DNA of 47,913 nt from Patescibacteria group bacterium (GCA_029210915.1 JARGGJ010000011.1:1-47913); one strand, 5' to 3'; positions 26,535 to 34,535 are shown, counted from the stretch's first letter. The notes: generated from the sequence alone by a model not told the origin. Numbers and translations are program-made.

Positions 26535-27374
26535 TCAAGCTAAAAGTTGTACAATCTCATCACCCGTTGCCAATGAATTTCGTGAAGCGTAAAAAGTTTT
26601 TAAAAATTGTAAAAATCTTTTATCAGCATCTTTGATCCGCATACCGGATAATTTTTTTTGTACAAAGGGATGCGCACCCTTCGCCATACCTTCTTTTGCC
26701 ATATGCCAAGTCCGCATCTGCGAAACTGTCGAATTTAAAATTCCATTAATATCAAACGCCGTATACTGCCCCATCCAACTCGCCTTATTCATAAGCAACA
26801 AATCAACCAAAACAAACATATTATCCGTTTGAGTCAAGTTAGCATCATCACCGAGATCACCATCTTCCATGGCAGATAAAACCTGCAAAGCCGTATCAAT
26901 TGCCCACAAATCGCTCTGATATCGTTGAATTAAAGAGGGGATACGCGTTTCCGCAACTCCATGTCTTTTACACAAATCCTTAACAATTTTATTAAGTTCC
27001 GCCCCCTTTGCAAGCTCATGCGCATAAACAAACAATTCCTTTTCTTGAAAAGATTTTACCGCAGTTGCTTTTGGTTCCTTATCTTCATAATCAATCACAA
27101 CCGAAATATCCGCATCTCGATAAACAGCATCCCGCAAATTAGATGCTTGCTTAGCCGTCAACTTTTGAAACAACCCCTCACACACCAATAACTTCTTAGA
27201 CGCAAACAAAGATTGATTTGATAACTTAGACAACAAGGTCTCATAAAGGTTATCCGAAGGTAAATGCTCTACAGTAGAACCCTTCTCGTCGTACTTTTTC
27301 TTATAAGCACCAACAAGATCCCGATACTTCAACCGAGCTCTAAAACTATCCGGCCCCGCGCAAATGATTAACAT
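26535..27374 (-). CDS. holA: DNA polymerase III delta subunit (clamp-loader wrench)
   Basis: Delta opens the beta clamp within the clamp-loader complex. The 279-residue protein has the delta outline: an N-terminal degenerate AAA+ domain (MLIICAGPDSFRARLKYRDLV, then SLFASKKLLVCEGLF and SVVIDYEDKEP), a helical middle (IPSLIQRYQSDLWAIDTALQVL) and the collar domain with the tell-tale AKGAHPFVQKKLSGMRIKD. It is shorter than E. coli delta (343) and lacks a P-loop, as delta should. It converges on rpsT. The upstream side holds a hairpin-with-T-run that does not obviously belong to any gene. Confidence 0.85.
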   Translation of the reverse strand: MLIICAGPDSFRARLKYRDLVGAYKKKYDEKGSTVEHLPSDNLYETLLSKLSNQSLFASKKLLVCEGLFQKLTAKQASNLRDAVYRDADISVVIDYEDKEPKATAVKSFQEKELFVYAHELAKGAELNKIVKDLCKRHGVAETRIPSLIQRYQSDLWAIDTALQVLSAMEDGDLGDDANLTQTDNMFVLVDLLLMNKASWMGQYTAFDINGILNSTVSQMRTWHMAKEGMAKGAHPFVQKKLSGMRIKDADKRFLQFLKTFYASRNSLATGDEIVQLLA

Positions 27375-27417
27375 GATGATAGCTTAACGTAAGGTTGAAT
27401 CCTGTGCAAACATCGAA

Positions 27418-27443
27418 AAAGACGGCCTAATGCGTCTTTTTCT
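27418..27443. terminator. orphan terminator-like hairpin upstream of holA
   Basis: AAAAAGACG-gcctaatg-CGTCTTTTT has A- and T-runs on both sides and could end transcription from either strand. It lies between the divergent holA and 27740 genes, where no transcript needs ending, so it could attenuate holA or insulate the two. Confidence 0.55.
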
Positions 27444-27464
27444 TTCCTCATAATATTATTTAGA

Positions 27465-27506
27465 ATAATCATGTTAATCCTTAAATCTAGTGAATCAAGG
27501 TTCAAG
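27465..27506 (-). repeat. GAACC/GATT-family repeat, left-end fragment
   Basis: Read on the minus strand this is TTGAACCTTGATTCAC, then AGATTTAAGGATTAACATG, matching the left end of the 138-base elements at 31394 and 32547 with a few changes. It sits directly before the promoter of the accessory gene at 27740. Confidence 0.65.
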
Positions 27507-27511
27507 ACGGG

Positions 27512-27540
27512 TTGACAAATCCCCATTTTTATGCTACATT
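27512..27540 (+). promoter_or_regulatory. strong promoter of the accessory gene at 27740
   Basis: TTGACA (27512-27517) and TACATT (27535-27540) are 17 bases apart, with TGC just before the -10. This leaves a leader of about 190 bases, unlike the leaderless core genes. Similar promoters precede the genes at 32381, 33604, 34727, 44713 and 47748. Confidence 0.75.
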
Positions 27541-27739
27541 AAGACATCATTTTAATCGAATGAAGATTCAAGCAAATCAATAATTTGGCTTTCTTGAACC
27601 TTCACCCGACGTTGATAGGGCATCATTTTGATGGTGGCATTTGGCCGTTGTCAAAGGGAATAAATCCCGTTGTCGCTATAACGCCGGTTTCACAGATACG
27701 ATCCCTCTTGGGGATGTGTCTAAGAAAGGGAAGGAACAA

Positions 27740-28453
27740 ATGGAACGCGATAAAATCATCGGTTGGGTTCTGGTCAATTTCTTCGTGAACTTAGTTTGTC
27801 TCATTGTGCTGAATGAGTTGGTTGCCGAGTTAGCGCCCACAACGCTCATGATCGGCTTTAACTTCGCGATGCTATGCACCTTTGCTTACATGTCGTATCG
27901 CGATAAAAATCAGCAAGACGCCGAAATCAACCAACTTATCATTAAGGAACAAGAAACACACAAGCACCTCACGGACAGACTGCAGAGTCTTGAACAGAGA
28001 TTTGAAGCACAGAAACACGAAACCACCACAAAAGAGCGAGTTCTCAAAGACGTGACCGAAAAGGCACGTACTTACAAAGAAGAGTCCGTCACTGTCCGCA
28101 AAGAGCTTTCTATGCTTAAGCTTACAGCCGAGGATCAAAAAAATGCTCTCGAGAGGATGGCGTATAAACTTGGTTTTTTCGTCCAAATGATCCATGATCA
28201 ACCCGCTCCCATAACGCTCTCTGGAGCCGATCTCAAAAACATCCGCTTCGAGGCGCTGCGTATCGCCATCATCGGCTTCCATGGCCTTGAAGCTTTCCCA
28301 TGGCGCAATATAAGTGGCATCGAACCGCAGATGTACCGCGACTTCGTCCACGCATCGCTGGGCGAAGGCGAACTTGATCCCAAACGACCCTGGGCTGCAA
28401 AGATGATCCTCGCCGCCCACCAAAGCAAGCCCACGGATAAATCCGCAGCTTAG
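27740..28453 (+). CDS. accessory membrane protein with coiled coil, unknown function
   Basis: The 237-residue product starts at ATG 27740 behind an AAGGAA ribosome binding site; longer in-frame starts lack one. Two close membrane segments (about residues 5-25 and 28-48: IIGWVLVNFFVNLVCLIVL, TTLMIGFNFAMLCTFAYM) are followed by a long coiled coil at about 60-145 (HKHLTDRLQSLEQRFEAQKH, VRKELSMLKLTAEDQKNALE) and a small C-terminal domain (ITLSGADLKNIRFEALRIAI, DFVHASLGEGELDPKRPWAA). GC content is visibly higher than in the neighbours. It is a single-gene unit with its own promoter and terminator, beside a GAACC/GATT repeat fragment. No family recognised. Confidence 0.75.
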   Translation: MERDKIIGWVLVNFFVNLVCLIVLNELVAELAPTTLMIGFNFAMLCTFAYMSYRDKNQQDAEINQLIIKEQETHKHLTDRLQSLEQRFEAQKHETTTKERVLKDVTEKARTYKEESVTVRKELSMLKLTAEDQKNALERMAYKLGFFVQMIHDQPAPITLSGADLKNIRFEALRIAIIGFHGLEAFPWRNISGIEPQMYRDFVHASLGEGELDPKRPWAAKMILAAHQSKPTDKSAA

Positions 28454-28473
28454 CACCTTCCGTCCCACCTCCC

Positions 28474-28502
28474 AAACCCTCGTGCATCACACGAGGGTTT
28501 TC
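28474..28502 (+). terminator. terminator of the accessory gene at 27740
   Basis: AACCCTCGTG-catc-ACACGAGGGTT is followed by TTCC. A second weaker hairpin (AAAAGACGCtctaaGCGCCTTTT) follows at about 28510. Confidence 0.85.
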
Positions 28503-28659
28503 CATATCCAAAAGACGCTCTAAGCGCCTTTTATAATTTCATTGTTTAATTGCAAGTTCCTATAGCACGGATAGACACAAGATCTATCCCTACAATATGA
28601 TTAAACAAGTACAACAAGTAATCAAGTTAATTTGAGCGTGAATCATGTTTAATCAAGGT

Positions 28660-31350
28660 TCAGACACTTTCCATCTCTTCCCAATTCTTCCCCGCCTTCG
28701 CATCCACCACAATCGGGCATCCAATCTTCTCAACATTCTGCATCGTCTCTACCACAACCTTGGCAACTTTTTTCACATCTTTCTCCGGCACCTCCAATAC
28801 CAACTCATCATGCACCTGCAAAAGCACATTTGCGTCTTTCGAAACTTTTGGCAATTCTGTGGCGACTGCAATCATAGCCAGCTTTATCAAATCCGCTTCG
28901 GTTCCTTGAATCGGCATATTAATTGCCATCCTCTCTGCTTGCGCCCGCACCATATGCATAGGCGAATCGATCTCGGGCAAAGGCCTGCGTCTGCCAAACA
29001 AAGTTTCAATATAGCCCTGTTTTCTCGCCAGTGCTTTCGACACATCCATATACTCACGGATTCCCGAAAATGCTACAAAATATCTATCAATAAAATCTCT
29101 GGCTTCAGCATAACTGATATCCGCTGTGCGCGATAAACCCTGCGGGCCTTGGCCAAACAAAAGCCCAAAGTTAATCGCCTTCGCGACCCTTCGTTGATCT
29201 TTAGTTACCTCCTCAAGTTTCAAATCCCAAATCTTCGCCGCCGTAGCCGTATGAATATCTTCACCCTTCTCAAATGCCTCCAGCATCGCCTTATCTTTTG
29301 CAAGGGCTGCCGCGATCCTAAGTTCTATCTGAGAATAATCACAAGCCAAAAGCACATAACCTTTCTTCGCGATAAATCCTTTTCTAACTCTTCTGCCTAA
29401 TTCCGTCCTTATCGGAATATTCTGCATATTCGGATCAGATGATGACAAACGACCCGTCGCTGCTACTGCCTGATTAAAGGATGTATGTACTCTATCCTCA
29501 CTATCCACCAACTCGGGTATCGCCTCCACATACGTAGATAACAACTTGGACAACTCGCGATAATCCTCGATCATCTCGATAATTGGATGCAACCCATGCA
29601 TCTTTTCCAATTCCGCGGCCGCTGTAGAAATACCGGTCTTTCCTCTTTTAATTCCTTGTGTCGAAATTTCGAGCACTTCAAACAATATATGCCCCAATTG
29701 CTTTGGCGATAGGGGATTAAACTCTTCACCCGCCAACTCGTGCATCTTCTTTTCCAGTTTGGATTTTTCTTTACGTAACTCATCCGCCAATTTCTTAAAA
29801 TACTTCACATCAACCATTATTCCCATCTCTTCCATCTTGGCCAATATCGAAATTAAAGGCATCTCAAATCTTTCCAAGACAGACGTCAACTTATCTTCAT
29901 CCAACTCATCACGAAGCAAACCCTCCAATTCACGAATCACATCCAACGCATCCTCGTGCTTACTTTCATCCAAAACTTTCTGCAACTTCAAAGCCGCAAC
30001 ACTTTTTAAATCATGTCCACGCTCACCGGCAGCCAAAAGATAAGCCGCCAGCTCCGTATCAAAATCCAATCCCTGCATTTCCAATCCCAAAGCATCCGCC
30101 CAATGCCAAACTTCTTTCAACCCATGCCCCACTTTCTTTATTCCTTCATCCTTAATCATTGATCCCAATATCCTCTTTGATTCTTTTTTGTCCAAAACCT
30201 GCTTCGTAATAGTCGCCGTCACCCCGACGCTCCCAAAAACTACCGACGGCAAATCCTCGAACAACGATTCCTGAATCACCTCCGGCAAATAGATATATAA
30301 CTTGCCCTCTTTCTTAACCATATCAAAAAACTTCTCAAAATCCTCAACACTTTTAATTACTTGGTGTTTAATAGTTCCCGAAACCCCTTTAATCCCCTTG
30401 TCAGGGGAATGTTTCCGTTCGTCAGCACCCCCTGACAAGGCAAAGCTCAGCTTAGCTGACGGGGCGGGGGGGGTTTTTCCAAACAATCTCGCGATAAGAC
30501 TCCTAAACCCAAACCTCGCAAAAATTTCCACAACTTCATCTTGATCCACTTTACGGCGAAGCAAGTCACTCGTCTTAAACTTAATTGGCACATCAGTCAC
30601 GATCCTCACTATGGGAAGGGTCTCCATAGCCACGCTTTCACCCTCTAACAGCTTTAACCTTACGCCAGGCTTAATATCACTGCTCTCATCTTTCGCGGCC
30701 TTTATAACGCCTTTTAGATTATCAAACTTTTGTAACAATTCGGTCATCGTCTTTTCTCCAATACCCTTAATCCCCGGAATATTATCCGATGCGTCCCCGC
30801 GCACAGCTTTAAAATCCACAACTTGATCCGGCCGTAAACCCGTAATCTCCACCAAAGTTTCGGGCGTATAAATAACCGTCTCGCTAACACCTTTCTTAAA
30901 AGCAACAACATTTACATTCTCCGTAATCAACTGCCAAGCATCCTTATCACCCGTTAGCAACAAAACTTTATAATCATCTTTTTCCAATTTTTTCGCCAAG
31001 GTACCCAAAAGGTCATCTGCCTCAAAACCATCCAATTCCAAATTAGTTCCCCCTAAAACCTTCACAACATCTTTTACATCTTCAAACTGATCATAAAATG
31101 CCTGATCCTGCTTAACCCTTGTTGCTTTGTATGTTTCTAAAGCCTCATGCCTAAAAGTCGGCGCCACAGTATCCCAACAAACAGCCAAAACATCAGGCCG
31201 TTCAGAGGCTAGTATTTTTATCAAAATCGCCGTAAACCCATACACAGCATTCACCAACTTCCCATCCGGAGCCGTCATAGGCGGCAGTGCATGCCAAGCC
31301 CTGTGAATCAGCGCATTTGCATCAATAACGAGTGCTTTTTTCTTTGCCAT
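28660..31350 (-). CDS. polA: DNA polymerase I, probably lacking proofreading
   Basis: Pol I fills gaps and removes RNA primers. The 896-residue protein has the 5'-nuclease domain (residues 1-290: DANALIHRAWHALP, DGFEADDLLGTLA, LTGDKDAWQL, RGDASDNIPGIKGIGEKT), a degenerate 3'-5' exonuclease fold (about 330-520) and the polymerase domain with motif A DYSQIELRIAAAL, motif B RRVAKAINFGLLFG and motif C VHDELVLEVP. The exonuclease metal ligands are missing: the usual DxE strand reads EGKLYIYLPEV and the later aspartate of the KYD motif is replaced in GHGLKEVWHW. So proofreading should be absent, as in Taq. Residues about 291-323 are encoded by a GC-rich inverted-repeat segment resembling intergenic DNA. 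There is no Shine-Dalgarno site before the ATG. Confidence 0.96.
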   Translation of the reverse strand: MAKKKALVIDANALIHRAWHALPPMTAPDGKLVNAVYGFTAILIKILASERPDVLAVCWDTVAPTFRHEALETYKATRVKQDQAFYDQFEDVKDVVKVLGGTNLELDGFEADDLLGTLAKKLEKDDYKVLLLTGDKDAWQLITENVNVVAFKKGVSETVIYTPETLVEITGLRPDQVVDFKAVRGDASDNIPGIKGIGEKTMTELLQKFDNLKGVIKAAKDESSDIKPGVRLKLLEGESVAMETLPIVRIVTDVPIKFKTSDLLRRKVDQDEVVEIFARFGFRSLIARLFGKTPPAPSAKLSFALSGGADERKHSPDKGIKGVSGTIKHQVIKSVEDFEKFFDMVKKEGKLYIYLPEVIQESLFEDLPSVVFGSVGVTATITKQVLDKKESKRILGSMIKDEGIKKVGHGLKEVWHWADALGLEMQGLDFDTELAAYLLAAGERGHDLKSVAALKLQKVLDESKHEDALDVIRELEGLLRDELDEDKLTSVLERFEMPLISILAKMEEMGIMVDVKYFKKLADELRKEKSKLEKKMHELAGEEFNPLSPKQLGHILFEVLEISTQGIKRGKTGISTAAAELEKMHGLHPIIEMIEDYRELSKLLSTYVEAIPELVDSEDRVHTSFNQAVAATGRLSSSDPNMQNIPIRTELGRRVRKGFIAKKGYVLLACDYSQIELRIAAALAKDKAMLEAFEKGEDIHTATAAKIWDLKLEEVTKDQRRVAKAINFGLLFGQGPQGLSRTADISYAEARDFIDRYFVAFSGIREYMDVSKALARKQGYIETLFGRRRPLPEIDSPMHMVRAQAERMAINMPIQGTEADLIKLAMIAVATELPKVSKDANVLLQVHDELVLEVPEKDVKKVAKVVVETMQNVEKIGCPIVVDAKAGKNWEEMESV
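30381..30478. repeat. intergenic-type inverted repeat inside polA
   Basis: CCTTGTCAGGGG (30396-30407) and CCCCTGACAAGG (30429-30440) are a perfect twelve-base inverted repeat. GTCAGC/GCTGAC and a run of eight to nine Gs lie beside it, and AAACCCCTTTAATCCCC precedes it. The composition differs sharply from the rest of polA. In frame it encodes the linker between the 5'-nuclease and exonuclease folds, where extra sequence is tolerated. Confidence 0.7.
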
Positions 31351-31393
31351 AATGTAACTAAATTACAGTAAAAAATGCTCAAAGTCCAATATC

Positions 31394-31532
31394 TTGAACC
31401 TTGATTCACTCGATTAAGGGATTAACATGATTATCATTTTTATACGATCTCACCATACTGAGGATCTTCAAAATAAAAATAATAATCAAGTGAATCAAAA
31501 CAATCCTGCGAATCATGGTTCAGACAATAAAA
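31394..31532. repeat. GAACC/GATT-family element, left copy (138 bases)
   Basis: The copy runs from TTGAACCTTGATTCAC to GAATCATGGTTCAGAC. The ends are inverted repeats of each other (GAACCTTGATTC against GAATCATGGTTC, with GATTAA/TTGATT continuing inwards). The second copy, in direct orientation at 32547-32684, is identical apart from two bases near the left end. No coding capacity; it looks like a MITE-type element. Confidence 0.85.
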
Positions 31533-31556
31533 AAAAGCCGCGTATTTCTACACGGC
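31528..31556 (-). terminator. terminator of the accessory gene at 31620
   Basis: GCCGTGTA-gaaa-TACGCGGC on the minus strand is an eight-base stem with a GNRA-type loop, followed by at least eight Ts that overlap the end of the left repeat copy. Confidence 0.85.
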
Positions 31557-31619
31557 CAAGCTTCTTTCTCTCGCTTGCAGGGGAGAGGTATCGCATTCAA
31601 CGCGACGGATAGAAGTTAC

Positions 31620-32381
31620 CTACGCTACGAGCACAACCAGGTTGTCACCTTTGTTGAAGCCCAGCGGGTAATTCCCCTTCATGAATAGCTGCAACAGTTT
31701 ATACAACTCTACAGCCCTCTTATCATCGCCAATGATGACGAAGTAGTGGTGGTAAAACATGATGGCGTACAAATTGAACCACACCATAGCTCTGGAACTG
31801 GCGACCATCGTGATCATCACACTAGGATCCTCGAACACTTCATTCCAAAACTGACAAAAACCATAGGAATGCGCATTCAAGAAACGCTCAAGACTAGGAT
31901 CTTCCTCCATGTTCTTAGTTACTGCTGGAACACTCTTCTCCCAGTCTACAAATGAGCGGAATCGCTGAATGAATTCCGACAATGAACGACCAAGTGGCGG
32001 AGCGATGCCACTACGAAATTTTTCGATCAAAGTGTCTGCCAAAAGCACATCCACTTTGTCAAAAATTTCTGCGACATCAACACCTTCGATGACCTTATGT
32101 CCAACGCACCACCTCCAGAAAACTGATGACACGGCCGCTTGAAGATGGTCTTCGTTTGCGTTTTGAAGACCCGGCTTAGCACGTCCGAACTCTTCAACGC
32201 AGTTCATCATACGAAAAAACCTTGAGAGCTCTGAATGTGGCTCATGACCAGGGCCATTCCATCCCTTACCCTCAATAAGAGCCTGAGCTGTCTCAGCGGA
32301 AATCCGGTCTCCATCAAGCATCGCACGAATCTTACGTCGCTGACCTCGAGTTGCAACCTGTTCTTCATTCTCATTTGTCAT
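31620..32381 (-). CDS. accessory protein of unknown function between direct repeats
   Basis: The 253-residue product starts MTNENEEQVATRGQRRKIRAML at ATG 32381, chosen because AAGGAG lies seven bases upstream; a longer frame to 32471 lacks such a site. It looks soluble and helical with a hydrophobic stretch near the C-terminus (MITMVASSRAMVWFNLYAIM). No motif is recognised. The gene has its own promoter (32512-32540) and terminator (31528-31556), and the whole unit is enclosed by two nearly identical 138-base repeats in direct orientation, like cargo in a composite element. GC is higher than in the flanks. Confidence 0.7.
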   Translation of the reverse strand: MTNENEEQVATRGQRRKIRAMLDGDRISAETAQALIEGKGWNGPGHEPHSELSRFFRMMNCVEEFGRAKPGLQNANEDHLQAAVSSVFWRWCVGHKVIEGVDVAEIFDKVDVLLADTLIEKFRSGIAPPLGRSLSEFIQRFRSFVDWEKSVPAVTKNMEEDPSLERFLNAHSYGFCQFWNEVFEDPSVMITMVASSRAMVWFNLYAIMFYHHYFVIIGDDKRAVELYKLLQLFMKGNYPLGFNKGDNLVVLVA

Positions 32382-32511
32382 CGTACATCTCCTTAAGTCC
32401 ATACACCTCATTACCTTGGTCCAACCTTGGAGTCGGGCAACAATCACGATGTACAGAGGAGTAATTGCCACGTTCCGCGTAGCCCGGAATCCTCACAATG
32501 AGGAATAGCTA

Positions 32512-32540
32512 ATACTGGCATAAATTGAGGAAATTGTCAA
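32512..32540 (-). promoter_or_regulatory. promoter of the accessory gene at 32381
   Basis: On the minus strand, TTGACA (32540-32535) and CAGTAT (32517-32512) are 17 bases apart, with a spacer ending TGC. The -35 box lies seven bases from the right repeat copy. Confidence 0.7.
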
Positions 32541-32546
32541 TCCGTT

Positions 32547-32684
32547 TTGAACCACGATTCACTCGATTAAGGGATTAACATGATTATCATTTTTATACGA
32601 TCTCACCATACTGAGGATCTTCAAAATAAAAATAATAATCAAGTGAATCAAAACAATCCTGCGAATCATGGTTCAGACAATAAA
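32547..32684. repeat. GAACC/GATT-family element, right copy (138 bases)
   Basis: This copy runs from TTGAACCACGATTCAC to the end of GGTTCAGACAATAAAA. It is the direct-orientation partner of the 31394 copy, identical but for two bases. Confidence 0.85.
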
Positions 32685-32726
32685 ATCGAGCCCCAGCTCG
32701 ACACCTAAATTCTTAATTCTTAATTT

Positions 32727-33440
32727 TTAATTCTTAATTATCGCGAGCATTTTGCGAGCTACGTGAGGCCTATAAGTAATCGCCACATCAACTCCTTTAT
32801 TCACAATCCTCTTTGTCGCCATATTCGAATTCGCCTTATCATATGCCGCAACTAAAACATTATTCGCTCTTAGCCATTCCATTCTCTTTTTCGTCAAAGA
32901 TCCACCCCTCGCTCCAACCGCCCAAGGCTTGAGTGCCAAGATATTTTTCCAAAAATCTTTGGAACCTCGTAAAACCGACCAAGTATGCAACAAAAGTAAT
33001 CTTCTCACATCGGGTAACTCTTTTTGCAGTTCCTCCAAAACCTTGCAATCAAATGATGAAATTATTGTGCGTTCACGAAGCTGTGTGCTTGTTCTGAGTT
33101 TTGTAATAAGCGCCGGCACAGCATTAACATCTTTAACTTCTACATCCAATTGTACAGGCGACGGAATCGATTCTGTGATTTCATTAAAAGTAAGAATTTG
33201 CCCTGCTCCGCGCAAACTTAAAGCTCGTAATTCTTTTACGGTTAATTTATTCATGGATAAGGGAATCCCCGCGATTCTGGAAAGATCCTTATCATGGCCA
33301 ACAACCAGCTCGCCATCTTTCGATACCCGTAAATCAAACTCAATCCCATCCGCCCCGGCTTGTATGGCCTGCAAAAAAGACAAGAGCGTATTCTCTTGCA
33401 CAAACCTGGTAGGCATACCTCTATGACCAAATATCAACAT
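32727..33440 (-). CDS. glycerophosphodiester phosphodiesterase
   Basis: GDPD-family enzymes hydrolyse deacylated phospholipids to glycerol-3-phosphate and an alcohol, using a TIM barrel and a divalent metal. Landmarks are the N-terminal FGHRGMPTRFVQENTLLSF (catalytic His, Arg, Glu, Asn), then GIEFDLRVSKDGELVVGHD (metal-binding Glu and Asp, catalytic His), QLDVEVKD, and the C-terminal AAYDKANSNMATKRIVNKGVD. The protein is 237 residues from MLIFGHRG; upstream in-frame ATGs would put the first strand inside the protein. No signal peptide, so it is cytoplasmic and may recycle lipid head groups taken from another cell (inference). No Shine-Dalgarno site. Confidence 0.9.
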   Translation of the reverse strand: MLIFGHRGMPTRFVQENTLLSFLQAIQAGADGIEFDLRVSKDGELVVGHDKDLSRIAGIPLSMNKLTVKELRALSLRGAGQILTFNEITESIPSPVQLDVEVKDVNAVPALITKLRTSTQLRERTIISSFDCKVLEELQKELPDVRRLLLLHTWSVLRGSKDFWKNILALKPWAVGARGGSLTKKRMEWLRANNVLVAAYDKANSNMATKRIVNKGVDVAITYRPHVARKMLAIIKN

Positions 33441-33477
33441 AATAACCAAGCCCAGCATACCCCATAAACCACAAATA

Positions 33478-33542
33478 TCAAATAGCAAATGGCAAGAGAA
33501 ACCATGGCTAACTCTTGCTATTTGCTATTTGCCATTGAGTAT
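33478..33542. repeat. inverted array of AATAGCAAATGGC-type words
   Basis: AAATAGCAAATGGCAAGAG faces CTCTTGCTATTTGCTATTTG around a 13-base loop. The same family, with similar loop text, occurs at about 45288-45358, before rnpA. Confidence 0.75.
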
Positions 33543-33548
33543 TAGTTA

Positions 33549-33576
33549 TTGACAATTTCCGTATCTCTGCTTAGAT
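33549..33576 (+). promoter_or_regulatory. promoter of the accessory gene at 33604
   Basis: TTGACA (33549-33554) and TTAGAT (33571-33576) are 16 bases apart, with TGC before the -10, so it resembles the other accessory-gene promoters. Confidence 0.65.
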
Positions 33577-33603
33577 ATTGGTAGATCTTTACAAAGAGGT
33601 AGC

Positions 33604-34146
33604 ATGGTAACACTCAAAGAAGTTTTAGCTACACTGGAAATTGTTAAAAACGAATACAGCAAAGGTTTGTTTATCTGCATAACGGTAATCGAAAGAGAAG
33701 AGGAGCTCCGAACAAAGCTCGCCAAAGCCTTGGCCCGAGACAACCCGCCTCTAAACCCAAACAGTAATGAAGATTTGGTAAAAGGCGTAATCGAACTACC
33801 TTCAAGCACAATCCTTTCATCTTTTGCTGACGCGATATTCAAAAAATACTGCCTTTATGTATTTAGAGCTATGCGTATCAACCCCGGTTCGCATATCACT
33901 TTTAAAGATATCCGTTCAATTTTTCAAGATATCAGATCTAAAAAAGTAAACCTGGGCATGGAACGCAGTTGGCGCCCCAAAGAACTAAGAGCTTTCAACC
34001 TTCTCTGCATACGCATCAGCAACGACAACCATATTAGTGTAAGTGAGGTCATGCAAGAATTTGAAGAAAAGAATGCAAACAACCTCATCATCAACGAAGC
34101 TTCCATCGACCTTGCCATCAACCTTTTCAAAGAACTCGAAGCCTAA
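33604..34146 (+). CDS. accessory protein of unknown function, helical
   Basis: The 180-residue product starts at ATG 33604 behind AAAGAGG. It has no signal peptide or membrane segment and is rich in helix-forming residues. Two segments look alike, RINPGSHITFKDIRSIFQDI and RISNDNHISVSEVMQEFEEK; each resembles a worn EF-hand-like loop between helices, but the full calcium ligand set is missing. The gene has its own promoter and a terminator just after its stop, like the other accessory genes here. No family recognised. Confidence 0.75.
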   Translation: MVTLKEVLATLEIVKNEYSKGLFICITVIEREEELRTKLAKALARDNPPLNPNSNEDLVKGVIELPSSTILSSFADAIFKKYCLYVFRAMRINPGSHITFKDIRSIFQDIRSKKVNLGMERSWRPKELRAFNLLCIRISNDNHISVSEVMQEFEEKNANNLIINEASIDLAINLFKELEA

Positions 34147-34147
34147 T

Positions 34148-34173
34148 CCAACGTCCATCTGGACGTTTTTTAT
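34148..34173 (+). terminator. terminator of the accessory gene at 33604
   Basis: AACGTCC-atct-GGACGTT is followed by TTTTATTTT immediately after the stop codon. Confidence 0.85.
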
Positions 34174-34202
34174 TTTCCTTGATAACATCTCACCACCAAC
34201 GA

Positions 34203-34290
34203 AACGTTCATAACGTTAACCCGTTCATAACGAGTTCAGTAGCCAAACAGGCAACATCATAACTCGTTATAAACGTTATAAACGTATTTC
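34203..34290. repeat. inverted array of TTATAACGTT-type words before tRNA-Cys
   Basis: GTTCATAACG/CGAGTTCAGTAG on the left faces AACTCGTTATAAACGTTATA on the right. It closely resembles the array at 36359-36460, including the loop word GAGTTCAGT. Confidence 0.75.
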
Positions 34291-34300
34291 ATTTAGTTAC

Positions 34301-34374
34301 GGCGTGATAGCCAAGTGGTAAGGCACGGGTCTGCAAAACCTGTACCGCGAGTTCGATTCTCGCTCACGCCTCCA
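34301..34374 (+). tRNA. tRNA-Cys (anticodon GCA)
   Basis: The 74-base cloverleaf includes encoded CCA. The acceptor stem is GGCGTGA with TCACGCC, discriminator U, typical for cysteine. The anticodon stem CGGGT/ACCTG encloses CTGCAAA, giving GCA. The T arm is GCGAG TTCGATT CTCGC. It is followed directly by a copy of the tRNA-downstream element. Confidence 0.97.
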
Positions 34375-34535
34375 CGTAAAAAGCCGCTTAGATTAATAGG
34401 CGGCTTTTTACGTGCCCCGCGTCAAGTGACTTCGTCATCACGCGGCGCGGCCGTGATTATGAATGAACGTGGATCTGATGGATATAAGATTTACGGGGCA
34501 AAGAATCTATAAGTACCGGCTTCACGTGGCACAGC
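34372..34535 (+). repeat. tRNA-downstream element, copy 2 (at tRNA-Cys)
   Basis: After the CCA comes the terminator hairpin (CACGTAAAAAGCCGC ... GCGGCTTTTTACGTG), then GCCCCG (34414) paired with CGGGGC (34494), enclosing an 80-base GC-rich loop with its own CGCG palindromes, then GTACCGGCTTCACGTGGCAC. Reverse-complemented, the boxes match those at 25219-25347 in order and position relative to the tRNA; only the loop differs. Confidence 0.7.
34376..34413 (+). terminator. terminator of tRNA-Cys
   Basis: GTAAAAAGCCGC and GCGGCTTTTTAC form a stem around TTAGATTAATAG-type loop sequence, ending in a T-run on the plus strand. Confidence 0.75.

Noticed and set aside
27872-28511. Long open frames antisense to the 27740 gene
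   Set aside because: They mirror a gene with a clear promoter, ribosome binding site and terminator; their peptides look like shadow translation.
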